NCBI GenBank assembly: GCA_002340255.1
Contig: DDLS01000109.1
Span: forward strand, 1,742-53,473
DNA length: 51,732 nucleotides
Direction: 5' to 3'
From: Cyanobacteria bacterium UBA2566
GTDB lineage: Bacteria > Cyanobacteriota > Cyanobacteriia > Cyanobacteriales > Desertifilaceae
Under the pieces are notes generated by a model, which was not told where the DNA came from, made no database searches, and saw only the letters and a list, made by a program, of their open reading frames with translations. The position numbers and the translations under genes are program-made. Below are positions 45,018-51,732 of this stretch, piece by piece; position 1 is the first letter of the stretch; each line of letters starts with the position of its first letter.

Positions 45018-45368
45018 ATGCCATTAATCAAAATTCAAACATCTGCTCCCACTCCAGAGCGCCCAACAATCGACGAGTTGCTCAAAATCCTTTCTGCTAA
45101 ATTAGCGAAACATTTGAGCAAACCTGAATCTTATGTCATGACTGCGTTTGAATCTGATGTGCCGATGACATTTGGCGGTAGTTTCGACCCGGTATGCTAC
45201 ATTGAGGTGAAGAATGTTGGCGGGATGAGTCCTGCTCAAACCGAGAGTATGAGTCAGGATTTTTGCCAAGCGATCGCTGAAAACTTAGGAGTATCCCCGA
45301 ATCGCACTTATATTGAGTTTGCAGGTGCTGAGGGTAGTATGTGGGGTTGGAATGGTGGGACATTTTAA
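45018..45368 (+). CDS. MIF-family tautomerase
   Basis: The 116-residue protein starts Met-Pro (MPLIKIQTS), exposing the catalytic proline after Met removal, and has the MIF pattern (ESYVMTAFESDVPMTFGGS, then NLGVSPNRTYIEFA and a C-terminal WGWNGGTF). These enzymes tautomerise phenylpyruvate or dopachrome in vitro; the bacterial role is unclear. It has its own AGGAGA ribosome site and follows the flavin reductase gene by 47 bases. Confidence 0.88.
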   Translation: MPLIKIQTSAPTPERPTIDELLKILSAKLAKHLSKPESYVMTAFESDVPMTFGGSFDPVCYIEVKNVGGMSPAQTESMSQDFCQAIAENLGVSPNRTYIEFAGAEGSMWGWNGGTF

Positions 45369-45560
45369 GGGTTCGTCATAGCATAACCCCTGTATAATTA
45401 TCACAAATTGGGGATAGGTTAGCCCATAAGGTTGAGGATTGCAGCTCATATCTTTGGTTTCACCTCCCCCCAAGCTTGGATCAGAATCAGGGACATCGGC
45501 TCATTTGTAGGATCTACCGTTATCTATGGATAGATTAATCGTTGTTTGACTTCTAGAGCT

Positions 45561-46007
45561 ATGAAGCCATTTTCTACCCTCGATCCGGTTTTAAGCCGTT
45601 TTTTGTCTAAAATGCCGAGCCATATTGCGGTAACGTTTAGTGAGGAGCAACTCGAGGAGATTAGGAAGCAATTGGGCGATCGCCAATGGCAGGTACATCC
45701 ACTCGATCTACGTCTATCTTTCCCCATTTTTAATCGCTGGTTCTATCTTGTCATTCTAGCTGGACCCGAGCGCCGACACCATAAACGCTCAGGTCAACAG
45801 TCAAATTTAAACCAAGGAGAATGGGATATTCCCTTAAATTTAAAAACGATCGGTAACTTATTAGCTTGTGTCACTTTTATTTTAATTCTGATTCCCGCCC
45901 TATTCGGACTCTCCTATCTGTATGCTTCTGTTGAATCAGAAAACAATCAAGCTCCGAGCGCAATTGAAGAACGTATCGATCGCATTCTCAGTGATTGGGG
46001 ACTGTGA
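45561..46007 (+). CDS. Hypothetical membrane protein
   Basis: The 148-residue protein has a soluble N-terminal part (KPFSTLDPVLSRFLSKMPSHIAVTFSEEQLEEIRKQLG), an FNRWFYLVILAGPERR segment and a membrane span near residues 100-125. I do not recognise the family; it looks like a cyanobacterial conserved protein. ATG 45561 is chosen over 45546 because of sequence context. A 180-base spacer upstream has no other gene. Confidence 0.6.
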   Translation: MKPFSTLDPVLSRFLSKMPSHIAVTFSEEQLEEIRKQLGDRQWQVHPLDLRLSFPIFNRWFYLVILAGPERRHHKRSGQQSNLNQGEWDIPLNLKTIGNLLACVTFILILIPALFGLSYLYASVESENNQAPSAIEERIDRILSDWGL

Positions 46008-46098
46008 TCGATTGAACATTAAAAATGATTGCGAATGAAACAATCAGGGTTTCAATCCCATTCCCTATTCCCCATTCCCCATTCCCTAACACAAAGCG

Positions 46099-47058
46099 CT
46101 ATACTCGATTGCGAGACTCTCCTTTGATGAATGCCTTGATATTTTTGTAAACCTCTGCGATCAACCGTTCTCTCGATTCATGGGAAATCCAAGCGATATG
46201 AGGGGTAATCAAAAGTCTATCTTTATTTTCAATCTGAAAGAGGGGATTATCTTCTTGCGGAGGTTCTGTTTCTAAAACATCTAAACCTGCGGCAGCAATT
46301 TCTCCGAGATCTAGGGCTGAAGCTAAGGCAACTTCGTTGACAATTCCACCACGACTGAGATTAAGTAAAATCGCCTCAGAAGACATCATTTTAAGTTGGG
46401 CTTCATCAATCAGATTCGCCGTTTTCTCATTTAATGGCGCATGAATAGAAACGATATGGGACTGTTGTAGAAGTTTCTCTAAATCGATGCATTCAAACGG
46501 CTGTTCGCGGTTTTTTCCACTCGTAGAGAAATAAGAAACTTGACAGTCAAAGGCTTGAGCAAGATCGGCGACTTTTCGCCCGATGGCTCCCATACCGATA
46601 ATTCCCCAGTTTTTCCCCGAAAGCTCATAAAACGATTCTCCCAAGTGGTTAAACGTAGGACTTTTACACCATTTTTTGCTGCGGGTATAATCGTCAAAAT
46701 AACGAGAATGATGGGACAGATAAAAGAGCATGGAAAAGGTATGGGCGACCACACTATTCGTGGAGTAACCGACCGCATTGGTAACGATAATTCCCTGTTC
46801 GGCTGCACATTGGATATCGATAATATTGTATCCTGTGGCAGCAACACAAATCAGTTTTAGAGTATGGTTACTTTCGAGAATGGAACGATTGATAGGCACT
46901 TTATTGGTGACAACAATTTCAGCATCTTGAATTCTGGCAGCGACTTCTTCAAGTTGAGTAGTGGTGAAGATTTCTAATGTGCCGAATTCCTCTAATTTAC
47001 TGAGATTAACATCGCCAAGGGTGGCAGCATCTAAGATAACGATTTTGGGGGATTTCAT
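46099..47058 (-). CDS. D-2-hydroxyacid dehydrogenase
   Basis: The 319-residue NAD-dependent enzyme (glycerate/lactate/phosphoglycerate dehydrogenase fold) has the nucleotide loop GIIGMGAIGRKVA, and the active-site Arg in LSRGGIV, Glu in ETEPPQE and His in PHIAWIS. The substrate cannot be set from sequence; glycerate or hydroxypyruvate is likely in a phototroph. The start codon abuts an ATTCCCT heptamer tract (47060-47100) and has no Shine-Dalgarno site. Confidence 0.88.
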   Translation of the reverse strand: MKSPKIVILDAATLGDVNLSKLEEFGTLEIFTTTQLEEVAARIQDAEIVVTNKVPINRSILESNHTLKLICVAATGYNIIDIQCAAEQGIIVTNAVGYSTNSVVAHTFSMLFYLSHHSRYFDDYTRSKKWCKSPTFNHLGESFYELSGKNWGIIGMGAIGRKVADLAQAFDCQVSYFSTSGKNREQPFECIDLEKLLQQSHIVSIHAPLNEKTANLIDEAQLKMMSSEAILLNLSRGGIVNEVALASALDLGEIAAAGLDVLETEPPQEDNPLFQIENKDRLLITPHIAWISHESRERLIAEVYKNIKAFIKGESRNRV

Positions 47059-47059
47059 T

Positions 47060-47100
47060 GGGGAATAGGGAATAGGGAATAGGGAATAGGGAATAGGGAA
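47060..47100. repeat. Heptamer tract (GGGAATA)n
   Basis: About five tandem seven-base units lie right before the start codon of the dehydrogenase gene, C-rich on its coding strand. Other tracts are at 5036-5059, 10365-10397, 16697-16724, 46055-46088, 50044-50078 and 51685-51732. Confidence 0.75.
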
Positions 47101-47126
47101 TTAGGCAGAGGTAAAACCGGTTTTTC

Positions 47127-48506
47127 TTACTGACTACTCTCCACTCCCTTTGATGGGGTGTTTTCTTGAACTCGATCTAGGATTTTCAGCACTTCTTGTT
47201 CAAAGGTGACTTGAGCGCGGTTGGTTTTGCCGCCAACATAAAAGTTGTCTCCATTTTGCAATGCCCAAATTTGAGAGTGAGAAAAATAACTCATAACGAC
47301 AGCAATCATGAGTAGTCCAAATCCGGTGTAAACCACGGGAATACCGGGGTCGGCTTTAATTTGTAATCCGGTGCTGCCAATAACGTCCAGGACTTTCAAG
47401 GTAACGCCATTAACCTCTATGTCCATTCCCTGACGCACTGTACCGATAAGTTGTCCCTGGTTATCATAAACAACGAGAGTTCCCTGTAAATCTTTGGTCA
47501 CTAGGGCAACGCCTTCATTCATATCAGGTGTGGTGGGTATCCAGGTTCCCCAAATTCTGCCTTCGGTTTGTATGGGCAGTTGAGCCATGGGAATCTTGAA
47601 GATAGGAGAGTTATTGACTCTTACTTTAACAGCCGCGATCGCCCAATCGGCTTGGTACAAGGTTACGCCTCGATAGCGCAGGGGTTGATTCACATGGATT
47701 TCTTCGCGCTTGACTTCTTCTCCCTGGTTATCTAATACGGATAAATCGGAATAAAATTGCTCAATTCTGCCCTCTGGACTATAGTCAATCCAGAATCGAT
47801 TTACTCGCACTGACCAATCTTTGGGGACTTGGGATTGGGCAAAGGGACCGGCTTCAATGATATTGTTAATCTCAAAGGTATCCCCACTGGGAATGATTTC
47901 TTGAGCCATAAATCCGGTTAGGGAGCCTAAGATCGATCCAGCGAGGATAATCAGCATACTGGCATGAACAATAATGGGCCCAATTCTGCCAATAATACCT
48001 TTGCGAGCATATAGGGTTTCTCCTTCTCGAAAGACTCGATACCCGTATTGTTTTAAGATGGGTTCTAACGAGTCATTAGACCCTTGATTGAGTTGGGTAC
48101 TCAGAGCCAGTTTTTCAAATTGTTGGGGTTTTTGGTAATACTTCCATCGGTTAGCCGCTTTGAGGGTTGGCAGTTGGCGGGTAAACGTGCAAGCGGTTAA
48201 ACTTGAGCCGAAGAGAACAAGCAGCGCTAAAAACCACCAGGTGCTATAAACATGATCTAAGCCGACGATTAATAAGACTTTCCAGGAGAGGAAGCCAAAT
48301 AGGGCGGGGTCTTCGGGGTAGTTGGCTTGATAAAATTGGATAGATTGCCCCTGTTCTATGACTGTACCGGAAATGCTGAAGAGGGCGATCGCCAGCAAGA
48401 CAATAATCGCTAACCGCAAATCAGCTAATGTGGGCAGCACTTGTTTTTTCCACCATTGCAGGGGATGGAAGGGGAGCGGAGCAGAAGCGTTTTGATCGGA
48501 AGTCAT
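47127..48506 (-). CDS. ccs1: Cytochrome c biogenesis protein Ccs1/ResB
   Basis: The 459-residue ResB-family protein has three N-terminal membrane spans (LADLRLAIIVLLAIALFSISGTVIEQGQ, then a second pair), a large lumenal domain and a fourth span near the C-terminus (GLLMIAVVMSYFS). The TVIEQ-GQ segment and the TRQLP region are typical of Ccs1. With CcsA it forms the System II haem-ligation machine at the thylakoid. It follows ccdA by seven bases, probably in one operon; ccsA is not in the window. Confidence 0.93.
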   Translation of the reverse strand: MTSDQNASAPLPFHPLQWWKKQVLPTLADLRLAIIVLLAIALFSISGTVIEQGQSIQFYQANYPEDPALFGFLSWKVLLIVGLDHVYSTWWFLALLVLFGSSLTACTFTRQLPTLKAANRWKYYQKPQQFEKLALSTQLNQGSNDSLEPILKQYGYRVFREGETLYARKGIIGRIGPIIVHASMLIILAGSILGSLTGFMAQEIIPSGDTFEINNIIEAGPFAQSQVPKDWSVRVNRFWIDYSPEGRIEQFYSDLSVLDNQGEEVKREEIHVNQPLRYRGVTLYQADWAIAAVKVRVNNSPIFKIPMAQLPIQTEGRIWGTWIPTTPDMNEGVALVTKDLQGTLVVYDNQGQLIGTVRQGMDIEVNGVTLKVLDVIGSTGLQIKADPGIPVVYTGFGLLMIAVVMSYFSHSQIWALQNGDNFYVGGKTNRAQVTFEQEVLKILDRVQENTPSKGVESSQ

Positions 48507-48513
48507 CAGAAAA

Positions 48514-49251
48514 TCAACTTATGGGCACAAGACGAGACAGGAGCGAAATCACCCCAAATCCTACTAATAACACGCCACTGGTCGGAGCGATCCATCCCGA
48601 CCATTGTCGGAGGGCTAAAAGTTTTTTAATCGAAGCGGTGAAGGTTCCCGCCAGTACCAGGGGAGAGACATATCCAGCAGTATAAGCCAGGAGTAAACCA
48701 CTGCCCAGGATGGGGTTTTGGGTGCTGGAAACCCAAGCCAGCAGCGTGGCAAGTACGGGGGTACTACAGGGGGAGGCAACTAAGCCAAATGTTAAGCCAA
48801 TGAGGTAGGAGCGCACGCTATTGGGAAAGTTGGGCGAAATCCAATCCATGCCTCCAGAAGCGGGGAGTTGCAGGGGTAAGGCTTCCAGGAGATTGAGTCC
48901 CATCAAGATAGCGATAATACTGACAATGATGGGTAAGCCGATACCAATTTGACCATAGACTTGGCCGACAAGAGCGGCAACGATTCCCAACAGAGCGAGG
49001 GTGGTGGCTAAACCGGCGGCAAACCACAGGGACTGAATCGCCGATTGTAAGCGGTTTTCAGTTTCGTAGCCGCCGATGTAAGCAACGGTGAGCGGCAACA
49101 TAGAGAGCATACAGGGGGTGAGGCTCGTCAGTAGACCGGCAATAAAAATGAGACCGAGACTCACAGCATTGAGATGAGCCAGTTGCGTATGCACGAGGCG
49201 ATCGGCAAATTGTTGGAGATAATAGAGTTGGGTTTCTAGGGTTTCAATCAT
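48514..49251 (-). CDS. ccdA: CcdA-like thiol-disulphide transporter
   Basis: The 245-residue protein has six membrane spans and two redox-active Pro-Cys sites, one in LLTSLTPCMLSMLPLTVAYIGGY and one in LVASPCSTPVLATLLAWV. It moves electrons from stroma to lumen to keep apocytochrome c thiols reduced. It lies directly before ccs1, matching the common cyanobacterial ccdA-ccs1 pair. Confidence 0.93.
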   Translation of the reverse strand: MIETLETQLYYLQQFADRLVHTQLAHLNAVSLGLIFIAGLLTSLTPCMLSMLPLTVAYIGGYETENRLQSAIQSLWFAAGLATTLALLGIVAALVGQVYGQIGIGLPIIVSIIAILMGLNLLEALPLQLPASGGMDWISPNFPNSVRSYLIGLTFGLVASPCSTPVLATLLAWVSSTQNPILGSGLLLAYTAGYVSPLVLAGTFTASIKKLLALRQWSGWIAPTSGVLLVGFGVISLLSRLVPIS

Positions 49252-49464
49252 AGAAATATCAAATAACTACTGAATTTAAATATATTCAATTCTTCCTCTC
49301 ATTTCATCTGGTTCACGGCAGCATCCATAGTTGAAAAATTGAGTTAGGTTAGTTGTATCAGCAGGCATTACCCACCTTACATGAGTGGTTTTAGTGTAAC
49401 ACGATCGCCCAATTTCATTGTATGGGTTATAAACGCCAAGCAGAAACCAGATTTCTCCCTCGCA

Positions 49465-50043
49465 TCACAGATCTTGTAGCGCGATTCCTTCCTCGCGCTC
49501 TATCGTATTGAGCGCCAAAACCAAAGCCGCAATTGTTCCTGAAACACAAAGATCTCCCCGAACAATAGAATTCATGACTTTACTAATGGGAATAAATACT
49601 AATTCAATTTCTTCTGTAATATCCAAATTTTGCTCGCCAACTTGATGAATATTTTGGGCTAAAAAGACATGAATACCATTGGTATCTTTGGGGGGATTAT
49701 CATACAGAACACCTAAAAATATCCAATCTTGACTCTCATATCCGGTTTCTTCTTCAAACTCGCGTCTAGCGGCCACTTCTGCTGATTCTTCTGGGGGATG
49801 AAAATGGCCGGCTGGTAATTCCAATAATACTTTTTGTACCCCATGGCGATATTGACGGACGAATAAAAGGGTTCCTTCTGGGGTAACAGGAACAATCATG
49901 GCGACTTCTGGACGAATACTGACAAAGTAATCATCAATAATGGTTTGGTTGGGCAATTGGACGGTATCTTGGCGCACCTGACACCAAGGATGGTCAAAGG
50001 CTAGATGGGAGTGCAAGAGTTTCCAGGGTTTTGGTGAGGTCAT
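49465..50043 (-). CDS. Nudix hydrolase (ADP-ribose pyrophosphatase-like)
   Basis: The 192-residue protein has a full Nudix box (GHFHPPEESAEVAARREFEEETGYE) and the N-terminal W.x..S......W.V..D......I.DY...R pattern of the ADP-ribose/NudF group, which hydrolyses NDP-sugars. The substrate is inferred from that group only. ATG 50043 lies directly after a C-rich heptamer-like tract without a Shine-Dalgarno site. Confidence 0.85.
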   Translation of the reverse strand: MTSPKPWKLLHSHLAFDHPWCQVRQDTVQLPNQTIIDDYFVSIRPEVAMIVPVTPEGTLLFVRQYRHGVQKVLLELPAGHFHPPEESAEVAARREFEEETGYESQDWIFLGVLYDNPPKDTNGIHVFLAQNIHQVGEQNLDITEEIELVFIPISKVMNSIVRGDLCVSGTIAALVLALNTIEREEGIALQDL

Positions 50044-50129
50044 GGGAGTAGGATGGGGTAATGGGGGGATAGGGGGATCTTACAAAGGTAAGTTATTATT
50101 GTTTACACCACCGAGCAGCTCTTTAGACC

Positions 50130-50477
50130 GTGAACTTAGATCTGATTTTAGTCTTCTTTGTGGGCATGATTCCACCAACTTTGTCCTTATGGATGATGCG
50201 TAAAGTGGAACTCCAGTGTCAACAGCGCCATGAACGCATTTTACGAGCCTATCGTAATAGACCCTTACAATCTCCAAGGGAACGCTTATTGAATTATAGG
50301 CCCTCTGCGTTCACCCCTGGAATGGGGATAGATATGATTATTGGCGATATTACTTGCCAATATAATGCGCGATCGCCTTATCTGAGATGTGCCATTAATC
50401 CTAATGGCCCTTGCGAAGAGTGTTCCCACTATCAACCAACCCAAGAGGATACAGGGTTTCGAGGCACAAAATCTTGA
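50130..50477 (+). CDS. DUF6464-like protein with N-terminal membrane span
   Basis: The 115-residue protein has a signal anchor (about residues 4-22), a basic stretch and a cysteine-rich tail, IIGDITCQYNARSPYLRCAINPNGPCEECSHYQ, with four to five cysteines that could bind metal. This tail matches a cyanobacterial family I recall as DUF6464; its role is unknown. The start is GTG 50130. The stop overlaps the next gene's TTG start by four bases (TTGA). Confidence 0.7.
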   Translation: MNLDLILVFFVGMIPPTLSLWMMRKVELQCQQRHERILRAYRNRPLQSPRERLLNYRPSAFTPGMGIDMIIGDITCQYNARSPYLRCAINPNGPCEECSHYQPTQEDTGFRGTKS

Positions 50478-51700
50478 ACAAAGATAGAGTGTTCTCTGTA
50501 CTTCCCCAACTGCCACAACCGGTTTGGATGTTAGCGGCTGGTCGTCTCTTATCCCAAATTGGCATCGGGTTTACCCTATTTTATGCTCCTATTTTCTTTG
50601 TCAATCAAGTGGGACTCTCGGCGACTCAAGTCGGTTTTGGATTAGGCTGTAGTGCTTTTTCTGGCATTCTCGGACGATTTCTAGGGGGCAATTTTACGGA
50701 TTCTCCCCAATGGGGTCGCCGCCGTACCTTGTTGTTGTCGGCTCTGGTTTCGGCTTTTGCAGATGTGATTTTGGCTCTAATTGTCGATTTTCCAACCTTG
50801 GTTGTGGGGAATCTGTTGATGGGTTTGGGGATTGGACTCTATTGGCCGGCAACGGAGACCGTGGTGGCCGATGTAACTCGGATAGATCAACGGAATGAAG
50901 CCTTTGCTCTAGCGCGATTAGCCGATAATTTAGGACTTGGATGTGGGGTGCTGTTGGGAGGAATACTAATTGAAGCTGGCTTGAATTTTCGCTGGCTGTT
51001 TGTGATGGATGGTGTATCGTTTTTAGGATTCTTTGCTCTGATTTATACTGCAATTGAGGAAACCCAGCCCCAAAACCAAAAGCAACAACCCCAAAATAGT
51101 TCTAATTGGGGGGTGGCATTGGGCGATCGCCAGTTACAAAAGTTTGTAATCGTTAATCTTCTCTTTACCACCTATCTCTCCCAACAACAAAGCACATTGC
51201 CCCTCTATTTCAGCAATTTTTTAGCCTCTGGAGGGTTTTCTCCCGCCATCATTAGCAGCTTATTTACGGGACAAATTGCTTTTTTAGCCCTCTGTCAACT
51301 CCCCATCGCTCGTAGTTTAAATCGTTGGAGTCGTTCCCAAAGTTTAATGGTATCCCTATCAGTTTGGAGCGCAAGTTTTGTTTTAGTCTGGATCGCGGGT
51401 GGAGTTCATCAAGAAGCTCTATTTTGGGCGATCAGTGCCTTAATCGCGATGGCAGTTGCCACAGCCATCTATACCCCGTCCGCTTCTGCTCTCGTGGTGG
51501 ATTTAGCTCCAGAAGACTTACGGGGAACCTATTTAGCCATTAATGCCCAATGTTGGGCTATTGGCTATCTGATCGGCCCCTCCTTGGGAGGATGGGTATT
51601 AGACCAGTCTAGAATCATTATCGATGGGTTTTGGCTGGCGATCGCCTTCAGCCCCCTCCTGGGCATCTGGATTTTGCGATCGGTTGGGAATGGGGAATAG
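50474..51700 (+). CDS. Major facilitator superfamily transporter
   Basis: The 408-residue transporter has 12 hydrophobic segments and an MFS-type GRFLGGNFTDSPQWGRRRTL loop after span 2. The start is TTG 50474, which overlaps the stop of the upstream gene (TTGA) and gives translational coupling; ATG 50529 is an alternative. The last codons (GNGE) are read from a GGGAATG heptamer tract that follows the gene. The substrate is unknown. Confidence 0.85.
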   Translation: MNKDRVFSVLPQLPQPVWMLAAGRLLSQIGIGFTLFYAPIFFVNQVGLSATQVGFGLGCSAFSGILGRFLGGNFTDSPQWGRRRTLLLSALVSAFADVILALIVDFPTLVVGNLLMGLGIGLYWPATETVVADVTRIDQRNEAFALARLADNLGLGCGVLLGGILIEAGLNFRWLFVMDGVSFLGFFALIYTAIEETQPQNQKQQPQNSSNWGVALGDRQLQKFVIVNLLFTTYLSQQQSTLPLYFSNFLASGGFSPAIISSLFTGQIAFLALCQLPIARSLNRWSRSQSLMVSLSVWSASFVLVWIAGGVHQEALFWAISALIAMAVATAIYTPSASALVVDLAPEDLRGTYLAINAQCWAIGYLIGPSLGGWVLDQSRIIIDGFWLAIAFSPLLGIWILRSVGNGE

Positions 51701-51732
51701 GGAATAGGGAATAGGGAATGGGGAATGGGGAA
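51685..51732. repeat. Heptamer tract at the window end
   Basis: Tandem GGGAATA/GGGGAAT units begin inside the last codons of the MFS gene and run to the window edge. They are G-rich on the coding strand here, unlike the tracts placed before start codons. Confidence 0.75.

Noticed and set aside
1..51732. tRNA or rRNA genes in the spacers
   Set aside because: I looked through the spacers for cloverleaf arms and rRNA signatures and saw none; a tRNAscan run would settle it.

Overview
The window looks like a piece of the chromosome of a filamentous, Oscillatoriales-type cyanobacterium. The evidence is the very high density of the HIP1 octamer GCGATCGC, cyanobacterial or plastid-lineage genes (psb28, ycf20, chorismate lyase/ycf21, ictB-like, a split RNA polymerase rpoC1, System II cytochrome c assembly ccsA-partner ccs1 and ccdA, the natFGH-bgtA amino acid transporter), and short repeats typical of these genomes. 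I cannot name a genus from sequence reading alone.

Layout. 0-6.4 kb: ECF-type ABC ATPase, an exported hypothetical protein, folC, leuD, a repeat-rich spacer, an EgtD-family methyltransferase gene broken by an in-frame TGA, and an ictB-like membrane protein. 6.4-10.3 kb: a CRISPR array of 49 repeats and 48 spacers with a probable leader on its left and no cas genes in the window. 10.4-13.5 kb: a polyphosphate-glucokinase-like ROK kinase, a small membrane protein, psb28, ycf20 (apparently starting at ATT) and a secreted TPR protein. 13.6-15.4 kb: a decayed IS200/IS605 element with hairpin ends, a TnpA that has lost a catalytic histidine and a TnpB with a stop codon. 15.9-20.4 kb: a complete polar amino-acid ABC transporter operon on the minus strand. 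21.1-24.2 kb: a phosphate-binding-like lipoprotein next to a sensor histidine kinase. 24.5-31.1 kb: a small repeat-containing membrane protein, glutaminase, chorismate lyase, a polysaccharide deacetylase and a full-length 5-oxoprolinase/hydantoinase whose reading frame has absorbed dispersed palindromic repeats.

31.1-42.1 kb is the accessory island. An AT-rich, HIP1-poor block (31.4-37.2 kb) encodes a 148-residue protein with a glycine/asparagine-rich 'GD-x-N' head, a 1404-residue single-pass membrane protein (same kind of head, degenerate NTPase-like region, helical repeats, one membrane span, three cadherin-like outer repeats, terminal SH3b domain) and a membrane-anchored M15 D,D-carboxypeptidase. 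I read it as a possible cell-envelope-coupled sensing or defence system; this is inference, not a known system. Uma2-type nuclease-fold genes or remnants in the same orientation lie at 31.1, 37.2 and 41.5 kb and flank this block and the following one (secreted domain protein, Tat-exported aldo/keto reductase, HEAT-repeat protein with ten 34-residue repeats).

42.3-51.7 kb returns to core genes: rpoC1, flavin reductase, a MIF-family tautomerase, a membrane protein, a D-2-hydroxyacid dehydrogenase, ccs1 and ccdA (thylakoid cytochrome c maturation), a Nudix hydrolase, a DUF6464-like protein and an MFS transporter. Dispersed repeats run through the whole window: C-rich heptamer tracts (ATTCCCT and relatives), AGCGC...GCGCT palindromes, and GTAGGGGCGGGTT inverted repeats. 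No tRNA or rRNA gene was seen.
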